A stretch of 64,000 nucleotides of DNA from positions 75,544,041 to 75,608,040 of the forward strand of contig CM077598.1 in NCBI GenBank assembly GCA_039654915.1, written 5' to 3'. This document shows, in pieces, positions 55,777-64,000 of this stretch. Below the pieces are notes generated by a model. It was given only the letters and a program-made list of their open reading frames with translations, made no database searches and was not told where the DNA came from. Position numbers and translations under genes: made by a program. This DNA comes from Aquilaria yunnanensis (taxonomy: Eukaryota; Streptophyta; Magnoliopsida; Malvales; Thymelaeaceae). Every line of letters begins with the position of its first letter. The first letter of the stretch is position 1.

Positions 55777-58700
55777 TTAGGCATAGAATTTTTTAAAGGC
55801 CTCTGAGTGCCAAGTGTTTTTTAATTCTATGCCTTCGGCATCACCAAGCTTATAAACTCCTTTTCGTACTTCGGCAAGTACCAGGTACGGTCCTTCCCAA
55901 TTTGCACGAAGTACCCCGTGGGACGGCTTTCGGGGTGCGAATTCAGCCTTTCGGAGAATGAGATCTCCCTTCTTTATTCCCTTTGGCCTGGCGCGTAAGT
56001 TTATGGCTGTTGCCACTCTTTACTGGAAAGCTTTTCTTCTCAGCTCAGCTACTTCTCTGTGTTCGCGGACGAGGTCGAGCTTGGTTCTCAGGCTGAGGTC
56101 ATTTCCTTTTTCATCGAACACTTGGACTCGTATTGATGGTTGTACTACCTCGACAGGGATGATGGCCTCTGTACCGAAGACGAGTGAAAAGGGCGTTTCC
56201 CCTGTGGCTCTTCGGGGTGTTGTTCGGTAACTCCATAACACGCTTTGGAGTTCTCCTGGCCATTTCCCTTTTGCTTCTCCCAATCTCTTTTTCAGACCAT
56301 CTTTTATGGTCCTGTTAGATACTTCTACCTGCCCATTACTTTGGGGGTGAGCTACTGGGGCGAAGTGCATTTTTGTCCCGAGGTCGCTAATGAACTCTTG
56401 GAATCCTTTGTCTATGAACTGGGATCCATTGTCCGCTACGAGCACCCTCGGTATGCCAAATCTGCATACGATGTTTTTCCATATGAACTTCTGCACTTCT
56501 TTTGCCGAGATAGTTGTCAGAGGTTCTGCCTCGACCCACTTAGAGAAATAGTCAACTGCTACTACGCAGAACTTTACGCCTCCAGGCGCCGTTGGGAGTG
56601 GCCCAATGAGATCTATGCCCCAAACTGCGAAGGGCCAAGGATAGTCTGCCGAAGTCACGAACTCCGAGGGTGTTCTTTGGATGTTCGCATGTCTCTGGCA
56701 ACTACCACATTTCTGGACAAACTGCTTGGCGTCCTTTCTCAGGGTAGGCCAGAAGTATCCTTGGCGAAGTATCACTGCTGCCAGGGCGTCGGTTTCGATG
56801 TGCGAACCACAGGCACCTTCGTGAACTTCTTCGAGGATCATTTCAGTATCCTCTTCACTAACACACCTCTGTAGTGGATTTGCATATCCTTGCCGATATA
56901 GTTCTTCTCCAATTAAGAAGAAACATCCGGAGCGCCTTCGCACTTTTGCGGCTTCGCTGGGGTCTTCGTGGAGTGTGTTGGTTGCGAGATACGTTTTGAT
57001 TGGTTCTTTCCATCCTTTCCCCGAGGTCCCTATGCTTAATACTGTGATGCTGGGGTGGCTTAGCACCTCGGTGCAAGTTCTCAACTTTGCCAAACAGTTT
57101 GCCTCAGCATTTTCCCGTCGGGGTACATTCTCGATTTTCACGACGTCGAACTCCCGAATAAGCTTTGTTACCAACTCATGGTATTTCGCCAAGGTCGGGT
57201 CTTTTGCGCCATAGTCCCCTGCCATTTGCCGGACCACCAGCTGGGAGTCACTGTGGGCTTTCAGGTTTCTCACGCCAATCTTTCTGGCGAGGCGTAATCA
57301 TGCTATGAGGGCCTCATACTCGGCCATATTGTTGGTGGCGTTGAAACTGAACTTGATGGCCTTCATTACTTCTAGGCCTTCGGGGCCTCTGATAATCACT
57401 CCAGCTCCCTGGTGTTCGGAACCTGAGGCCCCGTCAACATATAACGTCCATTCTGGCTCATCTTCGCCAGAGAATGAATGTCCCTCCTCGGTGTTTGGTA
57501 CTTCGGCGATGAAGTCTGCCAAAGCTTGAGCTTTTATAGCTTTCCGGGGTTCATACGTGATGTCGTGTTCGCCAAGCTCTATACACCACTTGGAAAGCCT
57601 TCCCGAGTGATCAACTTTCCTCATAACATCCCGTAGAGGCAGGGTACTTCGGACGATAATGGGGTGAGCCTGAAAGTATGGCCGCAGCCTTCTCCCTGCA
57701 AGCACTAAGGCGTATATAGCTTTTTGAAGCAAAGGGTACCTGACTTCGGCGCCATGTAGGGACTTGCTGACATAGTAGACTGGCCATTGCTTTGGCCCTT
57801 CTTCTTTCACGAGGACCGAGCTCACAGCTTTTTCTGTGACGGCGAGGTATAATACGAGGGGTTCTCCCTCCCGAGGTTGCCGCAGAGTCGGCAGGCCGGC
57901 CAAGTAGACTTTGAGTTCTTCCCAGGCTTTTTGGCAATCTTCATCCCAAGGATGACCATTCCTTCCGAGGTTGCCTTCCATCTTTGCTGCCTTTGTGAGC
58001 ACTTTGAAGAAGGGTCGACACCTATCTCCGTACCTGGAAATAAACCTGCTCAGAGAGGTTATTCTTCCGGTGAGTCTTTGCACGTCTTTGATTGTGGCAG
58101 GAGTTCGGAATTCGAGCAGAGCCTTAATCTTCTCGGGGTTAGCATCGATGCCTCTTTCGGATACCATGTACCCAAGGAACTTTCCCGAGGTCACCCCGAA
58201 GATGCATTTCTCAGGATTAAGGCGGATCCCGAAGGCTCTGAGTTTTTGGAAGGTTTCCTCTAAATCTTCAACGTGGTAGCCAGGCAGTTTGCTTTTGACT
58301 ATCATATCATCAACATACACCTCCATGTTCCTCCCCATTTGGTCTTTGAAGACTTTATTCATCAGCCTCTGGTAGGTGGCTCCTGCATTTTTGAGTCCGA
58401 AGGGCATCCTGATATAGCAATATGTTCCTCCCTCAGGATGAAGGCAGTCTTCTCTTCATCTTCGGGGTTCATCCTTATCTGATGATACCCACTGAAAGCG
58501 TCCAGGAAACTTAGGAGCCCGTACTCGACAGTTGAGTCTACCAGTTGGTCTATTGGCGGAAGAGGATATGAATCTTTCGGGCAAGCATCGTTCAAATTTT
58601 TGAAGTCGATGCACATCCGTAGCTTACTACTTCCTTCTTTTGTGGCAATTACCACGTTGCTTAGCCATTCGGGGTAGTTTACCTCCCGGATAACGCTAGC

Positions 58701-61304
58701 GTCTATTAGACGCTGGACTTCGGTCTTGACGAAGTCATTTTTGTGAGCCGAGATGCTCCGTTTCTTTTGCCGGACAGGTTTTACTTCCGGACTCGCTTTG
58801 AGGCTATGCTGGATTACGCAAGGGTTTACCCCTGGCATGTCCTTCGGCGAGTAGGCGAACAGATCTTTATTTGCAAGCAGAAAAGATACAAGTTTTTCCT
58901 TGTCTCCTTCGGCCATGCTTTTCCCTATTCGGGTATTATGGCCTGGGACAAGCTCTACTTCTTCTGTTTCCGCTTTTGTGGGATCTTCTGCCTCACCCCT
59001 TTCCAGCTCTTTTGCTTCTACAGCAAGTGCTAAGTTGCTTGCTGGAGCCTTTCATGCTCTGACGAACACCTTTCTCACCTCGCCTTGATCAATGAAGATC
59101 TTTGCGTCTCCTCCTTTGGCGGCGAAGGTGACGGTCAGGTACTTTACATCAGGGTGAATGTGCAAATTTCCCTGTGTCTGTCTGCCGAGGATGGCGTTGT
59201 ATGACGAAGGGACGTCCATGACTATGAATCTTGCCATGGTAGAGGCGAACAACTCAGCAGTTCCTTTCTCCGAAGTTCCTTTCATCATCAAGGGGAGGTC
59301 GATCCACCCGAGGACAGGTAGCTCAGATGGTCCTACGCCGAACGTGGGTGAAGTAACAGCCTTGAGGTCACTCCTGGATACGCCCAAGCTTGGCAGCAAA
59401 TGTGAGAACAAGACATCTGCGTTTGACCCATCGTCCAGCAGTGCCCTCTTGACGTCGCAGTTTCCTATCCTCGCCATTATCAGCAATGGATCGTCATGGG
59501 GAAATACAATGGTGGAGCCATCCTCGCGGGCCAATTTTTTCGTTGGGCTCTGATATTCCATCACCGCTATCTCTCTGGCCCTTCTTTTGCTTTCCGAGGA
59601 TGGAAGTCCGGTTGTGATCGTCTGTATTACTCCTGCCGAAGGTGGAGGACGCCTTCTCGGACTTCGGTTCCTTCGCCTGTCTGAATCGTAATCCTCGTCA
59701 TCGGGCTTTCCTTCTTCCTCTTTTTTCCCCTTCGGGGAAGGCATTCTCAAATAACGCCGAAGCTGGTCCTGCTTTATCAGTGATTCAATGTACTTTTTCA
59801 ACTGAAAGCAGTCTTCGGTGTCATGACCGTGATCATGGTGGAACTGACAGAACTTCTTCATGTTGCTTCTGTTGTCAGCAGTCATGCCCCTCGGTCATTG
59901 GATTTGAGCCCCCTGTTTTTCCAATGCCATGAGGACGTTAGCCCTCGTGGTGCTCAGAGGTGTAAAGTTTTGGGGCTTCCTACCTCCTACTCGCGCTCTC
60001 CGAGGTCGGCCTAACTGTTCCGTTGGACACCGGGCTTGCTGGCTGGACCCTTCACCACGAGCGTGAATATGGTCAGCCTTTGGTCTTGTCATTCTCAGCT
60101 CTTCGGCTGTCATATGTTGTTCAGCCCTTCGGTAGAATTCTCCCAGCGTGTCCGGGGGATCTTTGGAGAATTCATAAAACAAGTGCGAATCCCTCCGGAG
60201 GCCCCTTATCATGGCGAGGATGCGGATTTCGGGACGAAAGTCCGGAACACTGAGGGCCTCTCTGTTGAACCTCTCGACATAGTCACGGATGGTCTCCCCG
60301 TTTCTTTGTGCTATGTCGAACATCTGGACGGGCATCTTCGCCGTCGGCTTGCTCCCAATGAACTGTTGGGTGAACGCTGTGGACAGCTCCTGGAACCCCC
60401 TGATGTTTCCGGGAGGCAGGGAATTGTACCAGGCAGTTGCTGGTCCTGCGAGGGTGACTTCGAAGCACTTGCAGAGTGTAGCATCATCATCCCCGTGTAG
60501 CACCATGCTGTGTTTGTACTTTGTTAGGTGGGCCTGGGGATCAGTCCGACCCTCATAGGTCTCTAGCCGAGGTAGCCTGAAATCACTTGGCATGACTGCG
60601 TCGACCACTGTTCGGGCGAAAGGAGTTTCATCTCCAGAGACGGTTTCAGTTAGCCTGGCCCAAACAGGCTTGCGTGCCACCTGCTGTTCCACTCTCTCCA
60701 TTCTTGCCAAGACTTTCTCCAGGAGGAGTGTAGCACTGGGCTCCTCTTCTTGGTGCTTATAGGTTTTTCGGTAAGAGGACTGTTGCTGTCTCTTCGGGGA
60801 GCGGCTTCGGTACCGGGGTGAAGGGGACTTTGCCTCTGGCGACAAACTTCTTCTGGACGGGACTTCAGGTCGTTCAGACCTTGCTCTTTCTGCCAGCCGT
60901 GCCCCGAGGGGCAAGTTATCTGTCGAGGACTCTTCCCGCGGCTCCCCACTTCCCGAGCTATGATGGGTTGCCCTTGGGCTTTTCTCCCGAGGTCGTGCTG
61001 GCGAAGTGGGTTTTTGCGCCTGGCCTGGTTGCGGCCACCTTCGGTCTATCTGTTGTGTCATTTCAGCCACAACGGACCTCTGAAAGTCTCGTAAAAAACC
61101 CATGGTGATGACAAGAGGGCGTTCCTCTTCAGGCAAGGAAGTCTCTGGGGGACTTTGTTCGGTAGCTGGTTGGTTTTCAGGCGTGGATGGGGACTTCGGG
61201 AGTCCTTTGTCCTTCGAACTCCGAGTTTCGACAACAGCTAACTGGGAGTAGTTTCCCACAGACGGCGCTAAATGATGCCCCAAGGCATCTTCGTTTGCTG
61301 TCAT
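55777..61304 (-). pseudogene. C gag-pol polyprotein, five disabling mutations
   Basis: The ATG at 61304 lies 32 nt inside the 5' LTR (MTANEDALGHHLAPSVG). Same domain order as A and D: gag with [14 protein letters not shown], protease LLDDGSNAD (about 59430), RT YVDDM (about 58310), RNase H, second RNase H (LYVDGASG, about 57440), integrase (about 56830-56300) and C-terminal KKFYA. Breaks: TGA 59895-59897, TGA 59052-59054, a 1-bp deletion near 58435 in RT, TGA 57298-57300 and TAA 56020-56022. This matches its greater age from LTR divergence. Confidence 0.93.
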
Positions 61305-62245
61305 GTTGACAGGTGGAAAGACTTCCTGAGGAGGCGAGCGCCTGGAGCTCTGGTTTCCCAGCTGATCGTGCCTGGAAAGCTCAAAGAAGAGGTTAGGAGG
61401 TCCTCGGTTTGCTTTTCCGGGGAGGACGCTCCGACGCCCAAGTCAGTTTTCTGAGTGAAAGTGGAGGAAGAACACTAAGGGATCAAGTGTCTTGCCTGTT
61501 TTGTGTTTTCTCAGAGGGAGGAAAACGCCCATCCTTTGCCCAGTCCCATTTCCTAGTATTTATAAGAGTAGCTGGTCCGTTCAGATCATGACACGTGTTC
61601 GGTCGGATTTGATCTGTAGTTTTGGACCTAGGGGACAGGCAGCCGTTTGCAGCCTCCTTTAGCCCTGGACCCGGACGGGTTGTGTCAGGACGGGGGCGGC
61701 TGCGGCGTGTCAGCTCGCCTGTTCAGATGTGACGTCTAGGGCTTGTGGGCGACATGTCAGAGGCTCCTTAAATGCTCATACCGTACTCCCGAGGTCCCCT
61801 GGGCGAGGTCGCCCTTCGGTGCGTGCACCCTCTTCGAATTCTATCCATCCTTTGGTGCGAGCACCTCCTTCGGAATCTATCCCATAGTTCTGGGAGTTCC
61901 CTTGATGAACACCTTCTTCGGGACTCACACCCATAGTTAGGGGATACCCTTGCTCAGGTGTTTTTTGTTCGGGGAAGATCCTCTTCGGGGCCTCTGCCTT
62001 CGGGGAGATTCTCCCTTGCTTCAGAGAGATGGTTCTCTTACCCGGAGGCAGTCAGTTTGGCCCCTCGATGGAGACGGTGTTGTCCTCGGAATTCCTGACG
62101 AGCTAACCGAAGTCTCGAGCTCATAGTGTTTGACTTCGCACCATCCGAGGTCCGTAAAAAGATCCTCTCTTGGGTGACGTCAGACTCCTCGGCCAATATT
62201 CTGGCAGGGAGTTACTACCGAGGAGGCAATAGCCTTTGGCTATCA
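61273..62245 (-). repeat. C 5' LTR (973 bp, uninterrupted)
   Basis: TGATGCCCC...GGCTATCA on +. TATA at 61557-61566 and G-box CACGTG at 61592-61597. Primer-binding-site candidate at 61254-61272 (minus TTTAGCGCCGTC). Confidence 0.94.
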
Positions 62246-62250
62246 AATGG

Positions 62251-64000
62251 CTGGGCCGAAGTCTGATCACCACCGCCCCGAAGAGTCCAGTCAACAAGCT
62301 CGGCATCCTACCGAATACGCAGGACGACCTCGGAGGATGCGAGGAAAGAAACGTCAAAGTTTCACACCATTGAGCACTTCACGGACCAACATTCTCATGG
62401 CACTGGAAAGGCAAGGGACGCAGATTCGGCGACCAAGGGCCATGACCGCCGATAATAAGAAGAATGCAAAGAAGTTCTGCCAGTTTCATCGCGACCACGG
62501 TCATGACACCGAAGACTGCTTCCAGCTGAAGAAGTACATAGAGTCGCTGATAAAAAATGGCCAACTTCGGAAATACCTGACGATGCCATCCCCGAAAGGC
62601 AGAAAAATGGAAGAAGAAAGGGCCGAAGATGAGGACTACGACTCCGACAGGCGGAGAAATAGAAGTCCAAAAAAGTGCCCTCCACCTCCAGCAGGGGTTA
62701 TCTAAACCATCACCACGGGGCTCCCATCCTCGGAAAGAAAGCGGAAAGCCAGAGAAATTGCAGTCATGGAGTATCAAAGTCCATCAAAGAAGCTGGCTCG
62801 CAAAGGTGGCTCCACCGTCGTCTTCCCCCACGACGATCCGCTACTGATTATGGCGAGAGTAGGGGACTGGGACGTCGAAAGAGTGTTGCGTGAGGATGGC
62901 TCAAAAGCTGACGACCTATTCTTGCACCTGCTGCCGAGCTTGGGCATCTCCGGCAGTGAACTGAAGCCTGTCACCTCGCCCACTTTTGGGGTTGGGCCAT
63001 CCGAACTCCCCGTCCTCGGATGGATTGACCTATGGCTGATGTTGAAAGGGACTTCGGTGAACGGAGCAGCTGAGTTGTACGCCTCCACAATGGTGAGATT
63101 CATCGTCGTGAACGTCCCGTCCTCGTACAACGCCATCCTTGGAAGGCAGACAATGGAAAAGCTGCATATTTGCCCTGATGTGAAGTACTTGACTGTCACA
63201 TTCTCCACCAAGGATGGAGATGCAGAGGTATTCATAGACCAAGCCGAGGTAAGAAGGGTGTTTGTAAAAGCGCGAAAAGCTCCGGCAAGCAACCTGGCAA
63301 ACGATGAAGGCAAGGGCACTAGAAAAAGGCAAAGAAGAAGATCTCGCCAAAACAGAAATGGAAGCAATAAAGCTTGTCCCAGGTCAATCTACCCGAATAG
63401 GGAAGAGCTTGGCCGAAGGTGACAAGGAAAATCTTGTATCCTTTCTGCTGGAAAATAAAGATCTGTTTGCCTACTCTCCAAAAGATATGCCGGGGGTGAA
63501 CCCTGGCATAATACAGCATAGCCTCAAAGTAAGTTTGTCAAAATAGAAGTCCAGCGTCTCCTATATGCTGAAGTCATCAGGGAGGTTAAGTACCCTGAGT
63601 GGTTAAGCAACGTGGTCATCGCCACAAAAGAAGGTAGCAGCAAACTCCGGATGTGCATCGACTTCAGAAACTTGAACGATGCTTGCCCGAAAGACTCATA
63701 CCCTCTGCCGCCAATAGATCAACTGGTAAATTCAACTGCTGAATATGGGCTCCTAAGTTTTCTAGGCGCCTTCAGTGACTACCATCAGATAAGGATGGAC
63801 CCCGAAGATGAAGAGAAGACTGTCTTCATCACCGAGGGAGGAACATACTGCTATATCAGGATGCCATTCGGGCTCAAAAATGCAGGAGCCACCTACCAGA
63901 GGCTGATGAACAAAGTCTTCAAAGACCAAATGGGGAGAAGCATGGAGTTGTATGTTGATGATATGATAATCAAGAGCAAGCTGCCTGGCTACCACGTTGC
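62251..64000 (+). pseudogene. B gag end, protease and RT (runs off the window)
   Basis: Continues B gag in frame after element C: AGPKSDHH, the [14 protein letters not shown] block (about 62485), a stop TAA at 62703-62705 (Gln in A), then protease with REDGSKAD where A, C and D have DDGSNAD. The first catalytic-region Asp is thus changed. The frame shifts near 63295. About 55-60 bp coding for the RQKKRSISAHKSN region is deleted at about 63532. RT follows to the edge with YVDDM at about 63950. The substitutions DAFSGYH to GAFSDYH also suggest loss of activity. Confidence 0.92.

Larger units (their letters stand above)
40112..62245 (-). mobile_element. C: Tat-clade Ty3/gypsy element, split by D and S2
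   Basis: LTRs of 973 bp: the 5' LTR is 61273-62245; the 3' LTR is 40112-40377 plus 49915-50621. The flanking duplication is AATGG (40107-40111 and 62246-62250). I counted about 22 LTR mismatches (about 2.3%), several times more than in D, which is inserted inside it. Gag-pol on - is broken five times. The antisense gene on + is open apart from the S2 insertion. Without D and S2 the element is about 11.2 kb. Confidence 0.95.
36645..64000 (+). mobile_element. B: Tat-clade Ty3/gypsy element, 5' part, split by S1 and C
   Basis: The 5' LTR 36645-37524 begins TGATAGCCAAACG. The left flank GGGAG (36640-36644) is the predicted target duplication, but the right copy is outside the window. The gag frame is cut by solo LTR S1 (38375-39790) and by element C (40112-62245) and continues perfectly after each. 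The window ends in RT. Confidence 0.93.

Overview
The window is plant nuclear DNA, most likely from a eudicot. It holds two spliced host genes at the left (about 0-12 kb). From about 13.2 kb to the right edge it is one solid stack of nested LTR retrotransposons.

Host part. Positions 125-4513 are the last eight exons of a TRRAP/Tra1 gene (the giant pseudokinase scaffold of SAGA/NuA4-type acetyltransferase complexes), ending in a FATC tail. A 3,198-bp hAT-superfamily DNA transposon (4729-7926) sits about 215 bp past its stop codon. It has an 8-bp target duplication CTTCTGGG and a frameshifted transposase. AT-rich spacer follows, with a foldback/MITE-like element (10411-10867). A compact four-exon gene (11049-11958, 166 aa) comes next; it resembles, from memory, the plant MEE59-type family.

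Retrotransposon stack, each insertion dated relative to its host by 5-bp target duplications. (0) E0, an old decayed Ty3/gypsy Tat-clade element, runs on + from 13246 to 36644 and beyond. (1) E1, a Tekay/Del-like chromovirus on - (13724-34732, TSD GGCCA), split E0's LTR; B, a Tat element on + (36645 to beyond 64000), split E0's gag. (2) A, a Tat element on + (18068-29227, TSD CTCAA), split E1's RNase H; solo LTR S1 (38375-39790, TSD GAACC) and Tat element C on - (40112-62245, TSD AATGG) both split B's gag. (3) D, a Tat element on - (40378-49909, TSD CTTTG), split C's 3' LTR; solo LTR S2 (52250-53665, TSD CTTCG) split an exon of C's antisense gene. Decay and LTR divergence follow this order: D and A have about 0.5% LTR mismatches, C about 2%, and E0 is badly decayed.

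The most interesting biology is in the Tat family (A, C, D). Besides gag-pol, each carries a second gene on the opposite strand between pol and the 3' LTR. It has its own TATA box and, in A and C, four exons with three short introns at equivalent positions. The product is about 710-735 aa: a conserved N-terminal domain, an acidic/proline middle and a coiled-coil C-terminus. A hypervariable tandem-repeat block lies between the two convergent genes. In all five Tat copies whose 5' end is visible, the gag ATG lies exactly 32 nt inside the 5' LTR, so the LTR end and primer-binding site are translated. No tRNA, rRNA or CRISPR features were recognised.
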